In this document: positions 1 through 9,192 of the stretch, piece after piece
Layout: each line of letters begins with the position of its first letter
Position numbering within the stretch: the stretch's first letter is position 1
Assembly: GCA_018902385.1 (NCBI GenBank)
Contig: JABSSW010000007.1
Span: 806,001-870,000, forward strand
From: Physcia stellaris
Lineage: Eukaryota > Ascomycota > Lecanoromycetes > Caliciales > Physciaceae
Direction: 5' to 3'
Length of the DNA stretch: 64,000 nucleotides
The notes under the pieces: generated by a model
The model's input: only the letters and a program-made list of their open reading frames with translations
Told to the model about the DNA's origin: nothing
The model's database searches: none
Position numbers and translations under genes: made by a program

Positions 1-483
1 GTGGTGGCAACAGCAAGTGAAATAGTAGAAAAAGGTGGATATAGATTGATGAATACGATGGGGCATGCATGCTATGTAGAGAGAGGGAGATATGAATGGA
101 AATGTGATCATGAAGCATGCGGGATAAGGGCTTAGTATGCAGAGTACGAGAAAAGACATTCGTGCTGTACTTCTACACGCGCACTCTTTGAGATCCGAAA
201 CTTCGACATGCATGCCAAAATAGAATCAATCATATATGCTTCTCAAATTATTCTTCGACGGATTGAATTTGAATTTCTGTTTGATTTTCATCGCTCAAGT
301 TTCATCGTTTCACTTTCATTTTTCGTTCATTTTTCTTTTTTTTTCTTTTCGCTTCTAAAAGCTTTTCAAATTTTTTTTTTTTTTCTTTTTCATAAGCTTT
401 CCAAATTTTAAATTAAAAGTTTCACAAGTAGATTTTTTTCATCTCAATCATTCTATTTACGATTTGGTTCTTGGAAAGTCTTG
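1..483. other. No gene recognised; T-rich tract
   Basis: I see no supported gene here. The stretch ends in a T-rich tract at about 317-385. A short frame through that tract encodes mostly phenylalanine and is a composition artefact. Confidence 0.6.
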
Positions 484-488
484 AGAAT

Positions 489-687
489 TATTGAAAGAAT
501 CATGGGTGACTATCATTCTATTGCTCTGAATCTCGTTATTCTAGGTAAGTTACATGCAGGTGGAAGCACAAGGAGTGTGCGAGTGCCAAAACACTAGTCT
601 CAACAAGAACGCACTAGTCCTTCTTTCGTCAAATTATATCAATTGGATTTTGACTGCAGCACATTTGCGGAAGCTGTATTTTCAACA
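489..687 (-). repeat. 3' LTR of the 489-3877 element
   Basis: This is the downstream LTR in element orientation. It is more AT-shifted than its partner. Nearly all simple transitions between the two copies have C changed to T before C or T, or the complement. Confidence 0.85.
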
Positions 688-1473
688 CTCTTTCACAGCA
701 ATCGCTTGTGCCATCTGCTCTATATCTTAACGAGCCCAGCCTGAAGCTTCCGTGCAAGCTTTCTCAACGACGTAGCTTCTGAAACTTCTTCAGCGATGTG
801 ACTCTTTCAGCGATGCGTTGTCTGAAGTTTCCGAACAAGCTCTCTCAACGTGATGAGATCATGCATCGATGCGAAGACTGCAGAAACGAACGAATCGAGA
901 TCCGATACACGTATTGACTTGAGATATGACGTAAAGTCGATTTGTAAGACGTGCGATCGAGCATCTGAAGAATTGCGACGTTCTGAATGTCTCGACGAGG
1001 TGAAGCATCGATGTGAAATCTGATACCTGAAATTTGTTAAAAGATACACCATGAAGCAAGTATCCTATGCTTGAGTTCTGCGATGACGAACGAGAATGCA
1101 AATCACACCATGTAGCATCATTGTGAATCTCAAAGTTCTCAGGCATTGCTTGCGACATCAATGGCCGAATATCCATGCAATTTGGCTGTCGAAAGTCCAT
1201 AGGGTATGTCAACGATGTGAGCCAGACAGAAGATGATCGAGAAATCGATAAGAAAGGTAGTGCATCGAATGCGAACAGACTTCTGCGAGCATACATCGAT
1301 GCAAAGAGTGCAGATTCGAGCTTTTCTGACGTGACTAGAACCTGTCAGAGAATCAGATCGATTAGTATGCGAAAAGGTCAAATATCTTCAACATTATTTG
1401 TCCTTCTTGATCGATTCTTGAGTTCTTGATCGAGTTCCTGTCCTTCTTGCAAGACCGAGATGTAATGGCTGCA

Positions 1474-1614
1474 TAGTACGCTCCTTCGAAGCGATACTAT
1501 GTGACTTCATAGTTGTATCTGTACAGTACGCTCCCCCGAAGCGATACTATGTGACTCCAAGTCGAGTTTCGAGTGTGTAATGACTGAATAGTACGCTCCC
1601 TCGAAGCGGTACTA
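1474..1614. repeat. Three regularly spaced hairpin repeats
   Basis: A short inverted repeat occurs three times at 1474-1499, 1525-1548 and 1589-1614. The arms read AGTACGCT and AGCG(A/G)TACT around a 7-base loop, each with a single bulged base in the right arm. The spacing is about 50-65 bases. The repeats lie in the non-coding part of the LTR element, downstream of its ORF in element orientation. The arms are conserved more strictly than the sequence between them, which suggests an RNA structure, but the function is unknown. Confidence 0.7.
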
Positions 1615-2007
1615 TCTAGTCTGTTTCTTCTCCTCTAACAACTGTTCGCACAGTACGTCAAGTACGACGACTGTACTCACTCTCTCTCTCTCGTATTTAT
1701 CGAGCGACTAAGTCTCAAAGAATAGTAAAAAAAGAGACAATTGATTAGTCGTGTTAAATCAAGACGAAGTCACAACAGAGATAAGTTTCTATCAAATTCG
1801 TGAAACAATAAAACAAAGCATACAAATTCTAAAGCTTTTTCAGGCCGAAATAGGGCGAGAGGGGCGAGATATCGAATCCATTAAAACAACAACTTTTATG
1901 CTCCCCCAGGCCATGGCCGATCAACGGTTAATAGGGTGGGGTGGGCGGGCAAACAAACAAACAAACAACATCATGCTAACTCCCCCAAAGTAGTGACCCC
2001 AAGGAGG

Positions 2008-3279
2008 TCAATACTCCCCCAAAGTAGGGCGGGGAGGAGCAAAACTCCAATAGCGCTGCCCCATGGGTATCTCATTGTTCCCAACTCTGGAGGCATTTGG
2101 CATGGCCCAACCGGTAGGCCAATAGGTGGCAGAACGCCCTTGGCAATGCCTGCAAACAGGAGGTGGGCGAGAGACCATTGGGAATCGAGAAGTAGAACGA
2201 AACAAACGAGGCCAGATAGGTGAGGCCGATGGGGAGACCGAAAATTGGCGCGGAACGTTTCCGCGGGCATGTGCTGGCCCAAATGCTTCGGATTTGGCCG
2301 ATTTGGAAGCAGGTGTGGCCACCGCATGGAAGTATGACGTAATGCGGCTTTGTATGGGGCCAGAAGTTCTAGAACTGCTTCTGCCAGGGGCCTTTGGAGA
2401 TAACGAGCGCATCTGGTGCCGCTGCAGGCCAAATGGGCTCGGCTTCCCAACGAACATGCGGAACAGGTCGTCCACGGTGAGGTAGGGCCTCGGTGTAGGG
2501 GTTCGAGGCGGAGTAGGCGGGCAAGCAACGCTTGCATTCTCCAACGGTTTGCACACCGATTTGGGTGTCGCAATCGGGAGACGAGAGGGCTTCGGTGCAA
2601 TGATTGGGCGTGATGCTATTTCTGCCCAAGATATCGGTTTCTTTGGTGTTGCAACCGACAAGGAATCTGGTGAGGGTTCTGAAGGAGTAGCTAGGGACTC
2701 GGCTACTGATTTCGGTGATACGCTCTCTGAACGCTCGCGTACAACTTCTGGTGCGGGCATCGAGAGAGGCAAGACTTTCGGTGACGTTGGAGGTGAGGAG
2801 GTTACCGATCGAGGTGACGAAGAAGATGACGATTCGGAAGCAGGTGAAACAGCGGACTCAACAGGCTGCTGAGCAGGCGTCGATTTCGACTTCTTTGCAT
2901 GACGAGTACGGATATGCTCATGCAGCTTGGTGTTGCTGTCGAATTTGGCCGAATGCTTGCAACGCCTGCACGTAAATCCTTCTGCCCGTTTCTTGGCTAG
3001 GCGGGCTTTCTTCTTTTGCTTTGTCAACTGCTTCATTTCCTCCTTGAGCTTGTTCTTGACCTCCAACTCATGCTTTCGTAAATGGTAACTCTCTTGTGCC
3101 CTCTTCGCCTGAGTGAACCAACTGCATCGCAAAGCCTTAGCATCCCCTGTCAGGTGCATGCTATACAGCGTTTTCAGATCTTGCGTCATGGGGTGGCCTT
3201 CAGGGACGTGGTCGCAAAGGGCAGACGAAAAAGGTAAGAGGTCAGGTGCGGAGGTGGATGCAGGAGTAGGAGTCGTCAT
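2008..3279 (-). CDS. Gag-like C2H2 zinc-finger protein of the LTR element
   Basis: This is an uninterrupted 423-codon frame. The N-terminal third has a basic coiled stretch (about residues 60-100) followed by a zinc-finger-like motif, CRRC then HEH and RTRH, at about residues 102-127. A long Ser/Pro-rich linker follows, then a segment containing SWAEIASRP and YLTVDDLFRMF at about 218-280, and a low-complexity tail. I recall similar ORFs repeated in many Pezizomycotina genomes and associated with LTR elements. Position between two LTRs with a target duplication supports a Gag or nucleic-acid-binding role rather than a host gene. No pol frame follows it. Confidence 0.6.
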   Translation of the reverse strand: MTTPTPASTSAPDLLPFSSALCDHVPEGHPMTQDLKTLYSMHLTGDAKALRCSWFTQAKRAQESYHLRKHELEVKNKLKEEMKQLTKQKKKARLAKKRAEGFTCRRCKHSAKFDSNTKLHEHIRTRHAKKSKSTPAQQPVESAVSPASESSSSSSPRSVTSSPPTSPKVLPLSMPAPEVVRERSESVSPKSVAESLATPSEPSPDSLSVATPKKPISWAEIASRPIIAPKPSRLPIATPKSVCKPLENASVACPPTPPRTPTPRPYLTVDDLFRMFVGKPSPFGLQRHQMRSLSPKAPGRSSSRTSGPIQSRITSYFHAVATPASKSAKSEAFGPAHARGNVPRQFSVSPSASPIWPRLFRSTSRFPMVSRPPPVCRHCQGRSATYWPTGWAMPNASRVGNNEIPMGQRYWSFAPPRPTLGEY

Positions 3280-3664
3280 TCTGACTGAGTGATAGGTAGG
3301 TTTCGCGTAGAGGTCCGAGTAGGTATATGCGAATTCGTAAGGTAAGGTCGGTAGATAGGCGAATTCGCGAAGGATTCGTGAGGGATTCGCGAAGGGTATG
3401 CAGGTAGGTCGAATTCGTAAGGTGGGTAGGTGTTACCGACGTAACTGAGGGCGTACTGAATGTACTGTGTATCAAGGTACTGAATGCTGCCAATGCAACT
3501 GAGTCAATTCTGGTCTGACAAGACTGGATACTCCACTGAGTTGGTACTGCTGTTGTACTGCAAACCTGCTGTACTGCGTGCGGCTAGTTACTACGTGCTC
3601 ATGACATGCTCTGACATGCTGCTGCTGTAGCTGGTACTAGATGTAGTAGCGAAAGCTGCTAACC

Positions 3665-3678
3665 CGGTTCTCATAACC
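3665..3678 (-). other. Primer-binding site, half initiator tRNA-Met type
   Basis: Directly after the 5' LTR (minus strand) comes GGTTATGAGAACCG. The core GGTTATGAG is complementary to the anticodon stem-loop of fungal initiator tRNA-Met. This kind of primer is used by copia elements that prime from an internally cut tRNA. Confidence 0.65.
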
Positions 3679-3877
3679 TATTGAAAGATGTATGGGTGAC
3701 TACCATTCTATTGCTCTGAATCTCGTTATTCTAGGTAAGTTACATGCAGGTGAGAGCACAAGGAGTGTGCGAGTGCCAAGGCACTAGTCCCAACTAGGAC
3801 GCACTAGTCCTTCTTTCGTCAGGTTATACCAACTGGATCCTGACTGCAGCACACCTGCGGAGGCTGTATTTCCAACA
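3679..3877 (-). repeat. 5' LTR of the 489-3877 element
   Basis: This is the upstream LTR in element orientation, starting TGTTGGAAATAC and ending TTTCAATA. It is less mutated than the copy at 489-687. Confidence 0.85.
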
Positions 3878-3888
3878 AGAATACTGAT

Positions 3889-3990
3889 AAGAAAAAGAAA
3901 AAAAATGAAAAAAAAAACGAAAAACGAAAAGAAAGAAAAAAAGAAAAAAAAAGAAAAAAAGAAAAAGAAAGAAAAAAAGAAAAAAAAAAG
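3889..3990 (+). repeat. A-rich (GAAA)n-like purine tract
   Basis: A roughly 100-bp purine tract of A runs with scattered G lies just outside the LTR element. Frames through it encode only F- or K-rich peptides and are not genes. Confidence 0.8.
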
Positions 3991-4180
3991 ATAGTTTTCG
4001 AAAACGAAAAAGAAAGAAGAAAAACGCAGTGATAAAGATGAAGTCATTGGCGTCTTTCTTTCGCGAGAAAGGCAAAGGGAGAGTTCTCATTCACGGCTCA
4101 TCGACTGAAGCGCCTTGAATTCGTGATTTTTTCTTAATTCTTTTTCTTGTTGATCAGAAAGCTTGCGATCTATCGAAAGT

Positions 4181-4524
4181 CGACCTGCTGAACAGAAATG
4201 CTGATGCAGAAAAGACGCATGAAGACTCAATCGTCAGAAAAATTGCTCGAATCTTTTGCTCGTTATATTGCAGGCGACCGCTCATTGTTTTCCTCTTTCT
4301 GTTTCCCATTCTTCGAAACGTTTGTTTTCCCGCCCACCCGCTCCTGGGAGGTCGTTTCATGTACATATCAACTCCATAGCTCGACCGTGTTAGGTAGGGA
4401 AGTTAGCCGACGATGCTACTGCCCAGCAGAGCCCTTGTTGTGGATGTTTTCTTGCATAGGCGGTGCTCGCTGGCCGGGCCAACCACCAAAGTCTCTATAC
4501 AGAAGCCTTCAGGGGCATTAGCGC
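4181..4524 (+). repeat. Copy A of a diverged 340-bp duplication
   Basis: This segment recurs at 4824-5152 in the same orientation. Shared blocks include GCTGATGCAGAAAAGACGCA, ACATATCAACT(C/T)CATAG and a GC-rich block containing GCTGGCCGGGCCAACCACC. Identity is patchy, so the duplication is old. An LTR fragment lies between the copies. I recognise no coding function. Confidence 0.7.
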
Positions 4525-4587
4525 ATGGACACAATGACTGCATGAACTGCGTGTAATATCTAAATACAGACAGACTCAAAACTCTGA

Positions 4588-4700
4588 TGTGTGCGATATC
4601 AAGGCACTAATTTCAACAAGAACGCACTAGTCCTTCTTTCGTCGTTTTATACCAACTGGACCCTTGGGCGCCTGTCACTGCGGAGGCTGTCTTTTCAACA
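4588..4700 (-). repeat. Fragment of an LTR of the same family
   Basis: About 113 bp matches the TGTTG-side part of the LTRs at 489-687 and 3679-3877, ending in the same TCAACA. The other half is missing. It is a relic of a solo LTR or an older insertion, with no matching target duplication that I can see. Confidence 0.75.
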
Positions 4701-4823
4701 CGATCAAGGGATTGTAGTCATACAGAACAGTCAAGAACAATAAAAAATGTTGTTACTTATCTCGATTTAGATTTCCGCCACTCGACCCCTTCATAACCCG
4801 TGCATCAACCACAAAGAGAGATT

Positions 4824-5152
4824 CGCCTGCTGGACAAGGGTGCTGATGCAGAAAAGACGCATATATGCCCAACCGTCAGAGAAACTATTCGAATCTTGTA
4901 CTAATTAGAATGCAGACGGTCGTTCATTAAGGTTTTTTGTTCTTCATTTTTCAGAAGTTTTGTTTCTTGTTCGTCCGTTCCTGGGGGTTATTTCATTCAC
5001 ATATCAACTTCATAGCCCGACCGCTAGATAGTCGGAGTTAATTGGCGATGCTACTGCTCAGCAGAGCCCTTGTGGGTGTTTTCTTGCATAGGCGATGCTC
5101 GCTGGCCGGGCCAACCACCAAAGTCTTCAGAGACATTAGCAACGCTCGAGAA
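4824..5152 (+). repeat. Copy B of the 340-bp duplication
   Basis: This is the partner of 4181-4524 in direct orientation. It keeps the same order of conserved blocks with several small gaps. Confidence 0.7.
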
Positions 5153-5971
5153 TAATGCTTTAGAGTATCGGGCGGGCTCGGAATTTGGTTTGATATCACC
5201 TATGGTTTACCCATGAGAAGGCGATTGAAAAGCTGAAAGTATTGAGACTTACAAGGGATTAGCGACACACCGCCAGTTCGGTCAAGGACTTCGGGCTTGC
5301 TGATACCCTATTTTCGGCCCAGCTGAACCGGGATGCTGGCCGAGAAACTGGGTGTCCGCTGCTTTTCAGTTGTATAGGAGTGTTGGGATGTCAGGTTAGT
5401 TTTAGGATAAAGGGAATCATGAGCAAGACAAGAGTGATGCGAAAGAACAGTCCTTGTAAACTCGTAGAACGAAAGTAGGTTGAGGAATCCATGTCAAAGG
5501 CTTGTTGTGGCGGGGGACACGATAAGTAGTCTACAAAGATATGTGGACCAGGGTTGCATTTGTCGTGCTATTTTGCCCAGTTGTGGGGTTGATGTTCTTG
5601 CTTTTTTGTGCATGGAAGTCAATAATAGGTCCATGCGGATTTCATGGTCTCGAGAGAAGCCGGATGCAGCGAAACGGTGAATCCTTTGTAAAATCTGAAG
5701 TCCCCATCTTTTAGCTTGGATGTTTGATTGATGAGTGAGATTTCTGAGATCGGTGTTGTCGATTTTTTTGCTCATCTCTTTTTCATAGTTTTACACCTTA
5801 TGCTAGTTCCTTCATCGGTGTTTAATTGTCTCAAGGGCAGGGTAGGTGGCTCATGAGTTTAGCAGTCCTCGATTGAGATATCAACTGCATCTAACAAAAA
5901 GTAGTAAGTCGGAGAATCCTCGTCTCAGCTCCAAAGCCGACATCGTCTCGGTCCTTGATTTGCTTTTTGTT
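5153..5971. other. No gene recognised
   Basis: Both strands have only short frames without recognisable domains or a convincing exon structure. Confidence 0.5.
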
Positions 5972-6353
5972 GGCTGCCAGTATACGGACCCCCCCATCTT
6001 GGTAAATGGACTCCCCGCGTTCGGTAAATGGACCCCCCTACCCGGAACCGCCCCCTGCTCCCGCGCCCTCCGGAGCCGTGCTCGCCCCCGCGGAACCCAG
6101 CCCGGAGACCCCCATCTCGTGTCGAAGCTCAATTTTGCCATACAAAAAGGACATTTTCATTGGAGACACTCAATCATTTCAACAGTTCATGTTATTGTCC
6201 GAGATAAACGCAGAGACAAAGTCATGATTAAATGCGAAACATGAAGTTATCTCTCACGTCTTCTATCAATCTACTATTACCTATCTACTCACCTATCTAC
6301 CCACCTATCTACCCACCTATCTATTCACCTATCTACCCACCTATCTACCCACC
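5972..6353 (+). repeat. SINE-like repeat, copy 1
   Basis: The head begins GGCTGCCAGTATACGGACC, is GC-rich, contains the phrase GGTAAATGGAC twice, and is followed by about 100 bp of less conserved sequence. The tail is a simple array of CTATCTACCCAC units (6268-6353). Two further copies (6359-6631 and 24799-25004) share the head and end in related TATCTAC-rich tails. A unique head with a microsatellite tail suits a SINE-like retroposon, but I find no convincing polymerase III box pair and no target duplication. Confidence 0.6.
6268..6353 (+). repeat. CTATCTACCCAC minisatellite
   Basis: About seven imperfect 12-bp units of the CTATCTACCCAC type form the tail of the SINE-like copy at 5972. Confidence 0.85.
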
Positions 6354-6358
6354 AAGAT

Positions 6359-6631
6359 AAACAGGTAGGAAGGTAGCTGAACAGGTAAATAAGTAGGGAA
6401 GCAGGGATGTAAAGAGCTAGGAAGCTAGGTAAACAGGTAGATAGTAGATACATTGCTTTGAGGTATCTCCAACAGGAAGGTCATTTTTGTATGGCAAGAT
6501 CGAACTTTGACAGGAGATATGGGTCGGAAGGTTTCGGGGGGCGGTCCCGGGCGCAGTTCCGGGTAGGGGGGTCCATTTACCGAACGCGGGGAGTCCATTT
6601 ACCAAGATGTGGGGTCCGTATACTGCTAGCC
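6359..6631 (-). repeat. SINE-like repeat, copy 2 (inverted)
   Basis: On the minus strand it starts GGCTAGCAGTATACGGACC, carries the GGTAAATGGAC phrases, and runs into a CTAC/TACC-rich tail that meets the tail of copy 1. The two copies form a tail-to-tail inverted pair of about 660 bp. Confidence 0.6.
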
Positions 6632-7059
6632 TTTTTGTTTTGTCTGCTTGGTAAGAAAGCCTAGCTGAGAGCTTCCTAGAACAGAGTGTGTCTATTTGGT
6701 GAGACCGACGACGAGGAGAGAGGGATTGCAGTATTTGTTCATTGCTTAAAATTTTTCTTGCATCTGTTGGGTTTGATCGATTGGAAGGTGTAACACGGAA
6801 GATTCGTAAATCTGTTGTCATCCAGCATGACAGGAAAAGCAGTGTCAATTCCAGACCGTACTTCACGTGAAAGTCCGAGGATGCCCTTATGTGTCACTCT
6901 GTTGTGTCAGCAGAATAGGATCACTCTCAGTAATTCGGGGTAACTCCTTATTTGTCAATCCTTGTCCCAAATATCATATCAGGTCCATCATTACTCTTTT
7001 CTCCTTCTTACTCTTGCAAAAATCATTGATTTACCAGATTTCTTCCATTTAAGCTTACG
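6632..7059. other. Intergenic and 5' region of the BTB gene
   Basis: No gene is recognised. The long minus-strand frame that crosses this stretch also runs through the SINE-like repeat and shows no domain. The 150 bases before the BTB start are pyrimidine-rich, as in many fungal promoters. Confidence 0.5.
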
Positions 7060-7937
7060 ATGGACTCGTACCTCACGTCGCCGATCGTCACAGTAGCTGT
7101 TGGCCGAGACGAAGCCCAGCGAACCTTCTTCCTGCACAAGGATCTCCTCGAGGATTCTTCTGGTTTCTTCATGAGTGGTCTCCATGACTATTTTGAATCA
7201 GGACAAACCAAAACCTTCAACTTGCCTGACGATGACCCTGATATTTTTGCTCTGTTCGCGAAATATATCTACAGCGAAAAGTATGAAGTAAACGGCCTTG
7301 AGGAGAACGTTGAGCGCGACATGGATGCCTAGTAAGTAATGTTCGGACACTACACTTACCGCCCCCATCTTTCCTCCCATATTAGCGACAAAGATGTTTT
7401 CATGATTACTCCATCTCTATCAGCATCGGCGCTGATGTGTCTTTAAGCATCTTTGGCCAGAAACACCTAGCACCTGAATTTAGTCAAGCCGTCTTCCGTC
7501 AGCTGGAGAAATATCTCAACTCAGGTTCAGCGAACGCCGACAAGGCTTTAAGCGTCGATAAGGTCCTGAAATACGCACAAAAGACCTATGACGGGACCAC
7601 CGCGAGTGATCCACTACGGCAGCTGGTAGCAAAGCTTGCAGCGTCGATGTTAGGCCAGTCTCGTGAGGCTGCAAAGCCCTCGAGGCAGACGCGCGGATCC
7701 CGATACACCCGATACGTTGCATCGAGCCCATCGGATTCTGGGCTCAGTGGATCATCATCGGATTCTGAACCGGCCGCGAAGGAAGTCGAGAAAAAGCGAG
7801 TATTCAGCGCAGAGGAGAGGATGAAGCTTGTCAAAGAGGGTGGCGACGAGTTTCTTTGCGATGTGCTGGGACACTGCGTAGCGCCGCATATGGGCGATCC
7901 TATTCCTTATGAGACTTCAGAGCGTCCAGTGGTGTAA
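7060..7937 (+). CDS. BTB/POZ domain protein
   Basis: The proposed exons are 7060-7331 and 7424-7937 (261 aa). The intron starts GTAAGT at 7332 and ends CAG at 7423, which is the in-frame choice. The closer TTAG at 7385 would lead to an early stop. Residues about 8-115 match a fungal BTB fold: SPIVTVAVG at the start, FFLHKDLLEDSSGFF, the DDPDIFALFAKYIYS segment, then FGQKHLAPEF. BTB domains mediate dimerisation and often recruit cullin-3, but this protein has no BACK or Kelch repeats. The tail is Ser/Asp-rich, then charged (EKKRVFSAEERMKL), with a C-terminus I do not recognise. Many such short BTB proteins occur in Pezizomycotina with unknown function. It stands alone, with no obvious partner gene nearby. 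Confidence 0.75.
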
Positions 7938-9192
7938 ATGGTGGGAAATTTTCTCAATCGCCTGGTACCACACCCAGACACCGATGTTTAGAGTGCACCA
8001 CCTTGGCAGTAGGTCGATAGGTAGCGAGAGATATTCAGCCAGGCCAGCAGTCGCTGCGATGGTCGTAAGCATGCACAAGCATACTTGGTTGACTAACGAG
8101 ATATGAAAACCAACTCCACTTAAAAGTGGCGCGAGTTGAGTAGTGTCAGCGTCCAGTCGTTGTGATCGAGGACCTATTAATATTGTTTGTTCCATGGGCC
8201 AGTGACAAAAAACCCTCTAAGTAAAAGTACATTTGCTTATGTAAGCGTGCATAAAATTATGAATGTCTTGGCGTCTTGGTTTCGACACGACAATTTCTCT
8301 CCTGCACCTTTTATCATGGCTCAAGACTATCGGCATCACTACTGGTCTTGCATTTGACGGGTTCAATCATGAGCTTTGTAGTCACGCCGGTCATTGTATC
8401 CGTATTTGACCCTTGCTCAGTTGCGCTCTCTGTCGTTTTGTACTATCGTATTGGCATGCCTTGCACCCAATCGCAGAATTCTGCGATCCAGATGTACCAC
8501 TCAAAGCCGCTGTACAGGCTTGGTGTTTGGTAGCAAAATGATTACGATCTCACATGATCAGTGCGAGAATGTTTGTGCGATGTCACATGATCAGTGCGAG
8601 AATGTTTGTGCCTCAACCGTTCCTGCGGCTTCCCTTGGTTCTGACATTTTCGAAACGCTAGTACGGTTGGCGACAGTCGTGCAATGTTGATTCTTGAGCG
8701 CCTGATTTGATTAGTGTTACTTGGAGACAGAAAACTGTCTAGCTAAGTTCTCCCAGTCTAGTTTCTGTGTTCAGCGCCCATGCTACAATTTCTTGCTGTT
8801 CACTATTTGTGATTTTCCACTTCTTCCTGGAGATTTTTCATCATGTTAGGAATCACGTGGGCCTAGTGGGTTGTATGTTTGATAAAAGTTGTTTGTATCT
8901 CAAACATAGCTGACCCTCCCGTTTGAAAGCCTTTGGTCAATTCCAACAAACGGAGCTGTGGGGTACTTATACCGCATAATATCCTTGGGTAAGATCTCCA
9001 GAGCTAGTTGCTACAGAATATTACCATTTCTTTATTTGCTCTAATGGTCTAGGTGATCTTTGTTGGATATTCAGTAATCCGCGCTTCGGCGACTGTTGCG
9101 CCAACTTTTTTGACCAATAACCGCGCCATAGTGAATACTCCATCCAGCTTTTTCGAGCTACTGCGTCACTCTAACGGAGCTTTTCGCTTCTG
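7938..9192. other. Intergenic, no gene recognised
   Basis: The 1.25-kb stretch lacks a supported gene. Frames at 8276-8690 have no domains, and one overlaps a short tandem duplication. The last few hundred bases are presumably the Argonaute promoter. Confidence 0.5.
8550..8611 (+). repeat. 29-bp tandem duplication
   Basis: Two identical 29-bp copies (8550-8578 and 8583-8611) beginning TCACATGATCAGTGCGAG lie with a 33-bp period. Exact identity points to a recent event. Confidence 0.9.

Larger units (their letters stand above)
489..3877 (-). mobile_element. Non-autonomous LTR retrotransposon, copia-like termini
   Basis: A 3.4-kb element lies on the minus strand. Two direct copies of a 199-bp LTR (489-687 and 3679-3877) bound it, flanked by the 5-bp duplication AGAAT (484-488 and 3878-3882). 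In element orientation the LTR begins TGTTG and ends TTTCAATA, and it is followed at once by GGTTATGAGA. That sequence is complementary to the anticodon region of initiator tRNA-Met, the half-tRNA priming known for copia elements. The only clear ORF inside is a 423-codon Gag-like zinc-finger frame at 2008-3279. I see no protease, integrase or reverse transcriptase, so it must depend on a helper. About 1.3 kb after the ORF is non-coding and carries three hairpin repeats. The LTRs differ at well over a dozen sites, mainly C-to-T/G-to-A, so the copy is not recent. As a non-autonomous element it looks whole. Confidence 0.85.

Noticed and set aside
807-1381. Minus-strand frames inside the LTR element
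   Set aside because: They overlap in different frames, have no domain resemblance to gag or pol, and lie in the non-coding part of the element.
3784-4090. Phe-rich minus-strand frames
   Set aside because: They are translations of the A-rich purine tract and parts of the LTR.
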